Shown piece after piece: positions 53,041 through 64,000 of a stretch of DNA of 64,000 bases (position 1 is the stretch's first letter; every line of letters begins with the position of its first letter). Origin of the DNA: Phyllostachys edulis (taxonomy: Eukaryota; Streptophyta; Magnoliopsida; Poales; Poaceae). The position numbers and the translations under genes were made by a program. The notes beneath the pieces are model-generated. The model ran no database searches. It had not been told where the DNA came from and saw only the letters and a list, made by a program, of their open reading frames with translations. Location: contig CM070546.1 in NCBI GenBank assembly GCA_036346405.1, forward strand, positions 101,996,826 to 102,060,825. The letters run 5' to 3'.

Positions 53041-53560
53041 ACACGACGAAGCAACCACAGTGGGGTTGGGGCGGCGGCGACGGCAGGGAAGAGTGGACGG
53101 CCCAGCGAAGCTGCAAGGGTACCGCCGCCTGCCGGTGGTGGAAGCGGGGGTGGGGAAGGGGGCAGGGGCCTGCGGAACCCGTGGAAGAAGAAAGGGAGCG
53201 GAAGAAGAAGGAGGTGGGGGTGCGGCGGTGGAGGAGGGGACGCGGCGGGGCAACCACAGTAGAATTGGGGTGGCGGGGAAGAGTGGGCGACGCGGCGAAG
53301 GCATCGTCGCCCACCGATGGTGGAAGTGGGCGCGGGGAAGGGGGATGGGACTTGTGGAACCCATGAAGGAAGGAAGGAAGGAAGGAGGAGGTGGCGGCGG
53401 TGAAGAAGAAGAAGGGGAGCCGGGCCACCACAGAGGAGGACGAAGCAGTGGTAGTATGAACTAGTTGCAATGGCGGTGGAGGGAAAGGAGAGTGAATGAA
53501 CTAGGAGGAAGGTAAAGGAGACGCGGAGCTTCTCTCTGCGTGACGCGAATGCGCAGCGTG
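53041..53560 (-). other. GC-rich region with imperfect tandem copies
   Basis: Two diverged copies of about 190 bp (about 53050-53200 and 53240-53390) share GGGAAGAGTGG, GGTGGAAG and GTGGAACCC words. The minus strand has open CT/Pro-rich frames (53470-53012) and a leader-like composition near 53560. No domain is recognisable. It may be the part of a minus-strand gene start that lies upstream of the solo-LTR insertion. Confidence 0.35.
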
Positions 53561-55379
53561 GCGACGCGGAGCGAGGACGTGTGAACGCACCGCCTAACCC
53601 GATCGAACGGCCACGAGTCTAGTTAGATCCGTCAGGAAAGGAAAACCCATCGATGTGGCCTGCCTCTCCTCGCCCCAATCCAGCCTCCATTTAACCGGGA
53701 GGAGGATGCAAGTAGCAGCAATTAAAAGGAGGGCATTTTTGGCGTGATTAATCAGTGCTAAACCCTTTTGTGTGATGCAAATTAAGGATAGTGATATAGT
53801 TGCCCCACGGTGGAAACCAGGGTTCAACTTCCACCATTGCGTTTTAAGCATGTTTGCCGGTTAATTTAGGGTTTTCTGGGATTTGATCCGGCGGCTTTAC
53901 ATCTATCAGGTGCCAATTCAACCTAGTATTATTTTTTTAGAAAAAAATGCCATTTGGTTTGAACTTATCCGACGCTCAAAAACAACATAAAAAAGTGTGC
54001 GCACCATATGCTGCTAGTTTTTATGTTTAAAGTTAGCTCAACAGTGGATGCCCACAAATTTTCAGCGGCTAGAAGCTTAGAGCTAACAGGATTGTTCTTG
54101 TCCGGTGTGAAAATAGATCCTATGTTGTACCACGTCACTGTGTTCTTAGGTACTAGCATTTGATTGATCTGGTTTTTTTTTTTTTATCGAACGATGAAGG
54201 GTGAAGAGAAGAAGGTAATGCCTAGACCGTCCACCCATCTTTTCGGTGCTAGGACGCCGCGGCACGACGCTGCGCCTGTGGTGATAGCGTAGACGACTGT
54301 CTGATTGCACGTGCGCACACGGGCATGAGCACAGCACGACGCTGTGGATATGGTGGTAGTCCGGCTCGAGCTTATCTCGAACGATCGGGTGGTTGGCTTT
54401 GCATATCCCAGTGACCGGTTAAATTGCAAGCATGAGAAACATTTGGAAAGCCCGCGTCAGCCGCATCAAGCTATCTTCAATTAAGACGACCGGTGTCTTC
54501 TCCGACGATCGCCACCGCCAAAACACTGCTCACAGAAAAGGATGCGCAATCGATCGAAATGTGCCTCTACTTCTGTCACGTTACCTTTTCTTTTTGCAAA
54601 GTTGTGTTTTAAGAATCAGGACTGTCTGTAAAATTCGCAGCGTTTTGTGATCTGTCCCTTGAACGAATGCGAAGCCTCCTTTGTACGAGAAAATACGCTG
54701 CCAAAAAAATTGCACGATCGATCAATCCTTTTTTTCTTTTTTTTCAGACAATGACATATCGATATCTTCTCTATCCACATGGAAATAGGACTCTCTACAT
54801 TAAAAGTCTCAATACAGAGAATATACAGTATATGGTATTAAAAGACGATCCCTATCATTCGATCAAACAACAAATGTCTAGAATAAAAGCTACAGCATTG
54901 ATAAGTACAATCCGCCGCGCTTGCTACCGAGTACCATAAGATGGGAATTTGCGTAGGATCCGGATCCGGATCCGTATCCACAATTTGTCTCTGGTGGAAC
55001 AGTGCTCCCGCCAGCTCCGAATCCCGGCAGAAGCCAAACACTAGTGTGTTCTCGAACCGAAAAAACGAAAGCTAGCCGAGCTACTTCACCGCTTTACCCT
55101 GGTCTGTCTAACTCGCTCCATGCATGGGATCACGGGATGGGAGGAGGCAGAGACGTACGCGCCTGGGCTACTGATGAGGCGGTGAGACCACGCGCAGCTC
55201 GTAACCCGCGAACGCACGTACGGTTCGCGACGAGACGAGCCCGCGCCGGCGCGGCGCGGTGCGTGCGCCACGAGCACATCTGAGGACACGGCCGAGCGGG
55301 TGGAGTGGAGCCGAGCCACGCGGCACGCGACGGACCCGCCAAAATAGGGAGGGAGGGAGGGAGGCTGGCTGGCAGCTAA
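53561..55379. other. Intergenic region upstream of the PQ-loop gene
   Basis: Mixed sequence with no supported gene. It includes a GGATCC tandem run (54958-54977) and a GGGA tetranucleotide tract (about 55346-55361). From about 55000 it becomes GC-rich and probably contains the promoter of the PQ-loop gene. No clear TATA box was found. Confidence 0.45.
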
Positions 55380-58300
55380 TAAGAAGCGGCGGCGCGGGGA
55401 CTAGAAATCCTGCCTCTCGGTTTCGATTCCGCCCTTCTCGTCTCCACCTCCGGCTCTCGCGGATCTTCGGAAGGAGAAGGAACTCTGGTACGAACTCAAC
55501 TCCCTTCCTTTTCCCGGTCCGCGCGCGATGCTCTCTTTCCTGCTTCCTTGTTCTATCGGCTCGATTGCCTGGTCGGGATTGATAGATTGCCTAGAAGCCC
55601 TCGTCTCAATCTAATCCTTTCGCTTGTTGCCGCTACGCGGATATATCCTTGGCCTTTAGGTTATATTATATCGCATCCGCATCCGCATTCGATTTTTCTT
55701 AGGTTGTTCTTGGCGCGGCGGTGATGCGCTGCCGTTATAGGCTGCTACAGTTTATGCGATTTTAGTTGTAGTTTTCTCAAGAAAAGATGGTGCTAGGCGA
55801 TGGGGTGCAAATTTGAGACGCGGGCTGTGTATTACTATTTTCTTTAACCTGTCTCGGTTGGTCGATGCCCGTCCTTCGCCGCTAGGGCGATGCGTCGAGG
55901 TTTTGTGTTCTTCAAGTGTTCTGTTTCTTGAACGCGATTGTTGGAAATCGGCGGATCGTTGCCATGTTTTTTCGGCCGCAAATGTGGTGGAGAGGGAAGG
56001 GGGATAGATTGAGAGCCGAAAAGAGACAGAGAGGGAAAGACAAAATAAGTTTGATTTTGTTCCTGTTGTTTGTGTGGGTGGTTCATGTGGACGGAGGGGG
56101 AGAGAACGGTCTAGGACCTCTAGGCCACTAACATCTTGAGTCCTTATCAATAGGATTTTGAAAATTCGATTCAATTTTTTCCTAAAAAAATCAATTTAAA
56201 TTTGTACAGTAGCAGTGTTGCATTCCCTACCACTTCTTCCTTTTCTCTCGAATCTTCTCTTTTATATTGTTTCCCTTTCTGTTGGAAATCTTTCGCTTTC
56301 GTTTTTCTTTCTTTCTGTTGCTCTCTCCCTGCCCAAAGGTTCCTTTTGATTCATCATGAATCTTTGTTTCCTTTTTTTTTAAAGGGATAAAACAGTTTAA
56401 CTTTTCCCATCTTCTGAGTTAAAAGGCAAATAACAAGTTTCGGCGGCGCCGGGGGGGGGGGGGGGGTTATGGTGAAATTTAATAACGGAAACAAAAAAAA
56501 TGAAAATATTCCCTTTCTTATTCAAAAGAGAACAACACGATTTTTTTTACACTGTCCGTTCTCTCTGCGATTTATGCATCAGGCCACAGATGGGTATCTT
56601 CAGTGGAACGCCTCCTCCGAGCTGCCCCTCAGCTCGGCACTGCGCGGAATGGGCCCAAACCTACCTGAAGTACTGCCTGTGCAGCAGGAAGGACGGCGTT
56701 GCCCTGACGCTCGGGCTGGTTAGTGTCATCAGCTGGGGCGTTGCCGAGGTGCCGCAGATCATAACGAATTACAGACAGAAGTCAACAGAAGGGCTTTCCA
56801 TTGCCTTTCTAATGACCTGGATAGTTGGGTATGTTGTTTCAGATGCCCCATGTTCCTCTTATATTATATCACTAACTGTACTATCAGTAGGATGTTGTGT
56901 GCAATGCTCTATCTGATGTTCCATGTTATTCTTCTGCAATTATGCAGGGATTTGTTTAACCTTGTCGGCTGCTTCCTGGAACCTGCTACGGTAAGATCCA
57001 TTAATTCCGTAGTTTCTGAATCATATGCAACAGTTTTTTTTTGGCGAGGCATATGCAACTGTCAAGCATGCTAACATCCCACGCTAGCAGTTTTCTCTGA
57101 TTTAATGTATATCTCGCTCAGATTTTCTTGGCACGGTGTGACACGGTGTTACTCGTTTCTGCCTGCCTGCACTATTTCTTTGTTGTGGTCGTTGGTTGGG
57201 TACGGATCCGAGGACCGAGAGTAGCGCACTCGTCCTCATCTAACCGTCGGCATAGCTCTTTCCTGTCGAGGTAACGAGGTTCTGAGGCCTGATTAGGTAG
57301 GGAGGCGAGGGATCGTCCTCTAAGCTTGGCCGGGACTCTTCTCGACGAACAAGGAGGCTTTGATCTTTAGCCAACCGGTTAGGAACTAACTTTGTTTATT
57401 TCTTATTTGATTGATGTTGGAGATATTAGGGATTAGGAAAGAGTCTAGAGTTTAGGTAAGAGTCCAAGTCGTGTTGGAGTCGGACTGTAATATTTGGCAC
57501 TATAAATAAAGGATGTGGGGATCCCAAAGGAACACACAATTATTCCTCAAAATCCTACATGGTATCGAGCCAATCCTAATCCATCGTCCGAAACCTAACC
57601 CTAACTCGCGACTCACCTTCCGCCCATCATCGCCGCCGCCCCTCGTCGCCCATCACCGCCGCCGGATCGCAATAGGGCGCCACCATCGCCGTCTCTGTGG
57701 GCGTCTTGCTGAACGCCGCCGCCGCCGCCGTGCCTTGTAGGAGGAGGCGCGGTGGCGGTGGACAGCCTGGGATGGATCGGCGAAGGAGGAGGGGAAGGCG
57801 GCGGCTTGCGTGGGGTTGCCGAGGGAGAAGCAGATCGCAGGGCTGGCACACGCTTTGGCAGCGGAAGGTGCGGACGACGGAGGGCGCGCGCTGTGGCGGA
57901 CGATTCGGGTGCTTCAACGGTTGATCCGGCAAGCGGGTGGATTCGGGCCGGTCCAGTCGGAGGGAGAGGACGGAGAGAAGGAGGCGGTGTGGTGCTCCGG
58001 GCGGTGGTGGCGAGATCCGGCGACCACTAGCCGGATCTGAACGATCTGGCGTGGTCGGCTAGGTGCTGGCGTTTGAGGGGGTGGTGCTTGGGGGAAGGAG
58101 CTTCGGTGCGGCGGAGGCGGCTCGGGCCAGTGAATGAAGAGGGAGCTGGGGGTCGGCGACGGTGAGGGAGAAGGGATCCGGTGGATCCGGATCCGGCGAT
58201 GGGGCGCTGGAGGTGGAGTTGGCAAGGAGGAGAGGCGGCGTCGATCGAGGCTAAGAACGGAGACGGAGGTCGGCCGACGGCGGCACCGAGCGGTGGAGGC

Positions 58301-61300
58301 GGCCAGATCCTTGTCCTACGGCCGGATCTGGACCGTGCAGGCTCGGGGGCGTGAGGAGGCGCGGCCTAGCGCCTGGACGGCGAGCAGGGGCGCGATGGAG
58401 AAGTCTTGCGTGGTCGAGGTGGAAGAGGAGAGAGACGTGGAGCGGCGACAGGGTGGCCATGGATGGTGGAGCAGTGGAGTGCGGAAGGAAGAGAAGGTTG
58501 CGGGGAGAAGAAGCTTGGGGGAGGAGTGTGGCTCTTGGATCTGGTGCTCTCGGGTGGAGGCAGCAGGTGATCGGGAGCAGGAGAGGAGCTCCGGTGGAGG
58601 AAGGTGAGGAGGGCGGCTTGAGGAGGAAGGAGGGCGGCTTGAGGAGGAAGGGAAGCAGGAGGGAGAAGGGGGTTCGGGAGGAAAAGAAGAACAGGAGGTC
58701 GGGGGGAGAGAAGGTGCTCGGGGTAGGGAGGAAGAGGATGAAGTTTGCTGAGGTTTGCAGTTTGCTATGCTTGAAGAGCTGTTGGTGGGGATCTGAATCT
58801 GGTGTGAAGGATCTGATCTGGCGTGGAAGGATCTGGTGTGGTCTGAGGTCCGAATCCGGTGTTAGGGAAAGGAGAGAGATGGTGGTGTATTTGCTGAGAG
58901 GTTCAACTGCTATGTTGGGGAAAGGAGTGGAAGACAGGGGGAGAAGACTGTTAAGGTGGTGACTTTGGTGGTTGAGCTAATGATGGCGATGAGCTTGACG
59001 ATGGTGAGGATGAAGTTGGAGCTAGTGGTAGTTCCAGTGGAGGTTATGTCAGTTGGTAGTGATGGTATTGGTGTCATGCGGTGGTGTTGGTATGGGTGCC
59101 GAAGATAGTGTTGCTGGAGATGTCCGGGAGGATTGGGACTGAAGTCAGGCGTAATGGTCTGTGATAAGGGTAGAGGTGGCGGAGGCCGAGACTAGGGGTG
59201 TGTGGGTAGAGTGGTGGAGGCCGGGGGTGGCTGGGGGTATGAGGGTAGAGGAAGATGAGGTTGAGGTCGGGCAGTTGGTAGATGGTGGAGATGGATTTGG
59301 TGACGTCCCTGGTAGTATTGGTGGTTAGCAACTATTTTTTGTGGTATTGGTTATGGAGTCGATAGATGGTAGTTTTTACTAGATTCTAGTAATGATATTG
59401 CATTATGTAACAAGATGATCATGATTGCTATCTCATGCCCATCTTGAAGGGGAGTGTTGGAGATATTAGGGATTAGGAAAGAGTCCAGAGTTTAGGTAAG
59501 AGTCCAAGTCGTGTTGGAGTCGGACTGTAATATTTGGCACTATAAATAAAGGACGTGGGGATCCCAAAAGGGACACACAATTATTCCTCAAAATCCTACA
59601 ATTGATAATAGATACATATTATCCCTTTTATATGGACGACCCGACTTGACCCTTAATAAATAATCTATAAGGAAATTTATCTCTAACAATCCAATCTAAT
59701 AATAACTCGCTTAACTAATAGATAATACCAAACATCCAATAGATAGATTCTTAAATAATAAATCCTGAATAATATCTGCGGGGATTGATGTTCACGATGT
59801 GCTACAGTACTCGCACTGCTACAGTGACGCACCCTGCAGTACCTTGGCTAGATATTGGACCATAACATCTTGAACCAGCACCAGAGCTAGTATAATTATG
59901 TTGTATGCACTAACAATTAGTAGCACACGCAAAAGAATTGAATAGGGACATTTAGACAAGAGTTCCAAATCTAGAGAGTGAGAGAGTTCCAAATAGATCT
60001 AGATAAGTTTTACAATGATATGGCATTTACTGCAGATAAATCTGATTATGCTTGCCAATATATTGCTCTAGCATTTATGTATTCAACTTCTCTGTGTTCA
60101 ATTAATATGAAGAAATTTTCTCATGGGATAGCATAAACACCTTTTCTTTTAAATGTGCCAAATTTAATATTTTCATTATGTTTATAATGCAGCTGCCGAC
60201 ACAGTTTTACATGGCATTGGTAAGAACACCAGTTTCTGGACTCCTGTTATTTCAATTCTTGCAGCGGTTTTTGTCATCTGAAAACTTAACTTTTGCAATG
60301 CAGCTGTATACCATCACAACTCTGATCCTCACCGGACAGACAATATACTACAGCCACATGTACCACCGTCTTAAACCAAAGAAAGCCAGGGCAACTAGCA
60401 AGGTGATTTCTTCAAAATCTTGCAGATTATCATCATGGTTGCATCAAGTTTTGCATGATTCGCTTCTGCTGAACTTAGAAAATAAATACTTGATGAAGTG
60501 CCTTGTTAACAATTGTGACACAGCAACAATTGTATATGAATAGTACTTCTGGATTCATGAATTGATAAAGTATATTGTTCTCTTCTTTGCTTTGTACTTA
60601 GTGTTCTTCATACGCTGTCAGCTGTCTTATTAGAGTATCTCTGATAAGTCTGCTTATAGCGTGTGAAGATCAATCCAACCACAGGCTAGATTCACTTGTC
60701 TTTGTTAGACACCTGTAACTCTTATCATCTTTCTGAATTACTCTGTCTTCTTTTGGGACACTCTTACGGTTTTCAGCCTCAGAAGCATCAGCGTGGGGAA
60801 GCTTCATTGCGTGAAAAGCTTTTGGGGCCCAAGGATGACGAGGCATCCAAAAACAACGTTCAGTCAGGTGCAACTGTTCCCATTGCAAGCTTACCAGTCC
60901 AGGTGAATACAAAAGTAGTCCAGCAACGTCATGGTCCAAGCAGCCCCAGCACAGACTACTACTATGTGTAATGTTCTTGGGCTAGTTAATGTTTACTCAT
61001 ATTCCCATCCTTCAAGCAAGTTATCGTCCTACTACTTTGTCTGTTTGGATAAAAATCTTTGAAATATTATTGATTTGTTTTATTCATATGGCACTGATAG
61101 GCCAAAGGACTATGCTCTTATGTTGCAATTGACCATAGCTTCTGAGTGTTGCAGTTTTCCTTTTACTTGCCGACAAAGCACTGTACCAAACACATAGAAG
61201 TTCAGAAGCATCTAATTTGATGGTTGATTTTACAGGTCAGCAAGATCTCTATCAAGCAGCCCAGTGCCAACTGCAGGTACATGGTTGGGCAATAGTCGTC

Positions 61301-63761
61301 AGACAACAAGGACTCCACAAATGAATGACCAAGGGGAATCTTTAATTGGTGAGTTTGCTCCAGCACAATCTGCACCAGCTACTGTAATGAAAAATTCTCT
61401 CTCAGTGGTACGTTAAACTGCAATCCCCTATTCCCCTTCATAGTTTGTTTCCTGAGGTTGGAACTACAACAACATTTATCAATTGAATTCAGGTACCATG
61501 GATGTCTGTTCTCTTGGGTATGTGTGTCTTGCATATTTTGGTTGGAACCACACATACGGAGGTGCCCAACGGGATTGTCATACCTGTCGGAAGGAAGCTT
61601 TTAGCTTTAGCGGTAAGCTGTACTTGCTCTCTAGTTTTAGACCTTTGGCAGAACATCTGGTTTACTAAGCAAATTTTCATGAACCAGAACAAATTATGTT
61701 AAAAAAATAGTTGCAATTGTGATCTGATTAACTTCTTCTTGCATCATAGGATGATCATGCGAATTCATCTCTCAGCCATGTCAATGGAAGTGGAATTGGA
61801 AGCTTCCTTGGTTGGGCAATGGCAATAATCTATATGGGTGGACGACTTCCCCAGATTTTCTTAAATGTAAGACTTTACAAACAATTGACCATTTATTTTC
61901 CTACTATTCTTTTCCTTACCAGAAATACCTCTCTGATACTCAACTCTGGTGATGGCTTGTACAAACACCTTTTAGTGGGATGACTAGTGAAAGGTTGAAA
62001 AGGTGTTTGCAAATGCATGACAGAAAACATACAACAGTCACTCCTATTCCTACTATACTTTTGCTTACTGGAAGTGATTTTCTGATACTAAACCAAATAA
62101 TAGCTATTCAAGTTAACATTGATAAATTCTTTACAGCAATAATAGTGCAATACTTCATGGTATACCTAACCTTTCTCTACTCTGCAGATGAAAAGAGGCG
62201 ATGCTGAGGCAAGTTTATCTCCCATCTTCATCCATAAATTTTCTCCAATCCGCTTTTACTGCAGGAGACATTTAATTTTTTTGGTGTTGTTTGTATTTGC
62301 CTTTCTTTTTGCATTATTTTGATAAAATGGATCGATAGGAAATTTGCCTAGAAGTAGTACCAACACTTTACATGTCATAAAAAGCTCAGAAGAGTAAAGA
62401 GTTTGCATGCAGTGTACTTGGATACAGTTAGGTGGAAAAGCAACCACCAAAAGAAAATTAGTCCTAGTATGAAGTAGTTACCTTTAGCTCTAAGCCGCCC
62501 GAAATTCCAATTTTTTTTTTGTTGTACTAGCTGAGTGCCTGTGCTTTGCAACTGATCTTCAATAAACATATGAGTTCTAAACTTGAAAAACCGAGTGCCT
62601 GTGCTTTGCAACAGATCTTAAGTGATTGTTTGGATCTAATACAATAGAAATCAGTTTTCATTAAACATGTTTTCCTAGGAATTTTAAGAAAGCCAGTTTT
62701 AGGTTATTATTCTGTTAGCATGTATCTATAGAATTCTTTGTTTGGATGACACAAACCTAAAACCGAGATTGTTGAGATTTGAGTTCACAGAAAGTCGCTT
62801 TTGTTAAAACGACGTAGTACTCGCTTTTTCCCAAAACGTGAAAATCTGGATTTACCGAAAACCAGCTTTTGTAATCCGCAAGTTTGTTACATCATCCAAA
62901 CAAAGCTTTAGGTTGTTAGGCTCTAAAACTTGTTTAACAAAATCTAGTTTTAGTAAAATATGAGATCCAAACAAGCCCTAAATAAACATATGAGTTCTAA
63001 ACTTGAAAAACTAATATGCATAAGGTAATTATCCCTACAGCTATAAATTACGTATAATTTGCGGTCTTATCATAAACCACATGCTCAGATGATCTAATTG
63101 TCCACAGAAGATCCTTATAGTAACATATGCATGTGGCACATATCTATCCACGAAAAATCCCACCAATTCAAGAGGTGGGAAGGTAGATGACAGATTCACC
63201 ATCACCACCAAATGTTTTTATAATAGTAAAGATATGGAAGTTAGGGTGTTTCCAGTGAAAATGTAAATAACCATTGGTTAATGGTCTTGTTATTGATTGT
63301 CATATGTAACTTGCGGTTATGCAAAGTTGTAAGTCCAACTTAATCCTGGCAGAAAAAGGTTTTGTTGGTATAGGATGTTTAATGTTTATTCCTTCTCTTT
63401 TAAGTTTTAATTAGTTTGGTAAGTCCCCTACATATCATTGTTGTGCATCACATATTGTTTGGGCAGAAGATAGCCCTCCTACCCCATTTTTCCTACTTGA
63501 GACCGTGAGAGCCATCCTATGCCAAATTTTCACCAAACAACAGTATTTTATTTCTGTAAGAGGTCAAATTTATGTAACTTCTATTCAATTGTTTGTTGGA
63601 TCACATTATTGCATTAACTGCATTGATCACTATTTATCTCTGGTTGTTTGGAAAAAAAACTCCCTCTGCTGGTTAACTCATTTGACTTGTAGTTTTATTC
63701 AGGGGCTCAATCCACTAATGTTTACCTTTGCTTTAGTGGGAAACTCGACATATGTAGGAAG
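55380..63761 (+). CDS. PQ-loop repeat membrane protein, probable vacuolar amino-acid transporter (3' end outside window)
   Basis: A 5' UTR exon ends at 55487 (CTCTG/GTACGA). Coding exons are 56590-56828, 56948-56990, 60193-60219, 60304-60402, 60777-60967, 61236-61407, 61493-61612, 61750-61866, 62188-62208 and 63703-63761, all phase-consistent, about 363 codons so far. PQ motif 1 is WGVAEVPQIITNYRQKSTEG (about residues 50-69) and motif 2 is GGRLPQIFLN (exon 9) followed by GLNPLMFTFALVGNSTY. Hydrophobic segments flank both, with a long Ser/Gln-rich loop between (exons 6-7). The layout fits the PQLC2/Ypq family (SLC66A1 type), which exports cationic amino acids from lysosomes or vacuoles. Substrate and location here are inferred. 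Oddities are two microexons and a GC donor after exon 10. The ATG at 56590 starts MGIFSGTPPPSCPSARHCAE. The gene continues beyond 64000. Confidence 0.9.
56451..56466 (+). repeat. 16-base G run in the leader intron
   Basis: Sixteen consecutive G follow GGCGGCGCC, about 120 bp before the acceptor of the 5' UTR intron of the PQ-loop gene. It is likely length-variable and error-prone in sequencing. Confidence 0.95.
57415..59600 (+). mobile_element. Short-LTR non-autonomous retroelement (TRIM/LARD-like) in the PQ-loop gene
   Basis: LTRs of 145 and 146 bp (57415-57559 and 59455-59600) start TGTTGGAGATATTAGGG and end AAAATCCTACA. They differ at only a few positions and contain a TATAAATAAAGG promoter. 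A primer site TGGTATCGAGCC follows the left LTR directly, and a purine tract TTGAAGGGGAG precedes the right one. Identical ATTGA copies flank it (57410-57414 and 59601-59605). The 1.9-kb interior is GC-rich with no gag or pol. Its long frames (58134-58607, 58351-58962) are low-complexity. It lies in the intron between the 43-nt and 27-nt exons, in the sense direction. Confidence 0.92.
62533..63011 (+). repeat. 60-bp tandem duplication interrupted by a MITE
   Basis: Unit 1 is 62533-62592 (GAGTGCCTGTGCTTTGCAAC at its start, ATAAACATATGAGTTCTAAA inside). Unit 2 begins at 62593 and resumes at 62982-63011 after the MITE. This explains why two 31-bp copies of the AATAAACATATGAG segment lie 420 bp apart. 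Confidence 0.85.
62622..62978. mobile_element. Tourist-like MITE (357 bp)
   Basis: The ends GTGATTGTTTGGATC and GATCCAAACAAGCCC are imperfect inverted repeats, flanked by TAA on both sides (62619-62621 and 62979-62981). The TTTGGATC-type terminus and 3-bp TAA/TTA target fit PIF/Harbinger MITEs. It sits in the GC-AG intron of the PQ-loop gene, inside unit 2 of a 60-bp tandem duplication. Confidence 0.8.
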
Positions 63762-64000
63762 GTAACCCATGCATGATCATTCAAATTCCATTGTTTGACA
63801 TTATTCACTGTCTTGATAGCTACATGGCGGAATTTCTATTTGGAATAATTTTCTTAAGTTAGTTACTTTAGCTGCATCTGTTGTACAAAAATAATGCATT
63901 ATTTAATCAAAGTTGTTTTTTTGAGGCATTTAATTTGCTTAGTGTAGCAATGTAGTCTGCAAAACACATACAAATAGTTTTTTTTTTTGCTGCAATAAAA
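63762..64000 (+). other. Intron of the PQ-loop gene at the window edge
   Basis: Starts with donor GTAACC after ATATGTAGGAAG. It is AT-rich, with no further exon before the window ends. Confidence 0.7.

Noticed and set aside
52984..53470. Overlapping minus-strand frames of 126 and 152 codons
   Set aside because: Low-complexity Ser/Pro/Phe composition with tandem copies and open frames on both strands. The left ends run into the solo LTR.
58134..58962. Gly/Arg/Glu-rich frames of 157 and 203 codons
   Set aside because: They overlap in different frames within the GC-rich interior of the 57415-59600 element and are low-complexity throughout.
60965..60968. Donor GTGTAA at 60966 for the PQ-loop exon
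   Set aside because: It puts the next exon (61236) out of frame. The donor GTAATG at 60968 restores the family-like reading.

Overview
The window looks like plant nuclear DNA from a grass genome, most likely rice or another Oryza. Three spliced genes have plant-type proteins. GC-rich gene starts alternate with AT-rich introns, and most of the remaining DNA is LTR retrotransposons, solo LTRs and MITE-like elements. No bacterial operon, CRISPR array, rRNA or tRNA gene was seen. Coordinates and splice sites were read by eye. Family names rest on recognised motifs, not on database searches.

Layout, left part. 1-3153 is part of a minus-strand solo LTR that runs off the window. 3821-3909 is a serpin gene fragment that has lost its reactive loop. 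4602-6943 is a non-autonomous DNA transposon with 18-bp perfect inverted ends. 7828-11696 is an intact two-exon serpin of 400 residues, whose intron holds a MITE, an RNase H-like remnant and two tandem duplications. 12221-18796 (minus) is the six-exon gene for the proteasome deubiquitinase RPN11, convergent with the serpin. Its second intron carries a short-LTR retroelement (14163-15833) and a 1.6-kb solo LTR (16102-17709).

Layout, middle. 19-54 kb is mostly transposon DNA: two MITE-like elements, then three long solo LTRs of one apparent family (21213-25887, 26569-33676, 36148-53035). Each has matching or near-matching 5-bp target duplications. The last is split by a 13.2-kb Ty3/gypsy element (38018-51193) that inserted into a GACCTCC minisatellite. 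That element holds broken gag-pol on the plus strand and a separate, apparently spliced, antisense gene with its own TATA box. Between the solo LTRs, 33677-36147 is older DNA with weak traces of unidentified exons.

Layout, right part. From about 55.4 kb to beyond the right edge is a multi-exon gene for a PQ-loop membrane protein resembling vacuolar/lysosomal cationic amino-acid transporters. Its third coding intron contains a 2.2-kb short-LTR element with a perfect 5-bp target duplication (57415-59600), and a later intron holds a MITE. It also has 27- and 21-nt microexons and a GC-AG intron.

The three host genes have unrelated roles: protease inhibition, proteasomal deubiquitination and probable amino-acid transport. 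They do not form a pathway. No clearly new biological system was found. The most interesting items are the antisense gene and hairpin arrays in the gypsy element, the unusual reactive loop and upstream in-frame repeats of the serpin, and the solo-LTR family with its conserved palindromic block.
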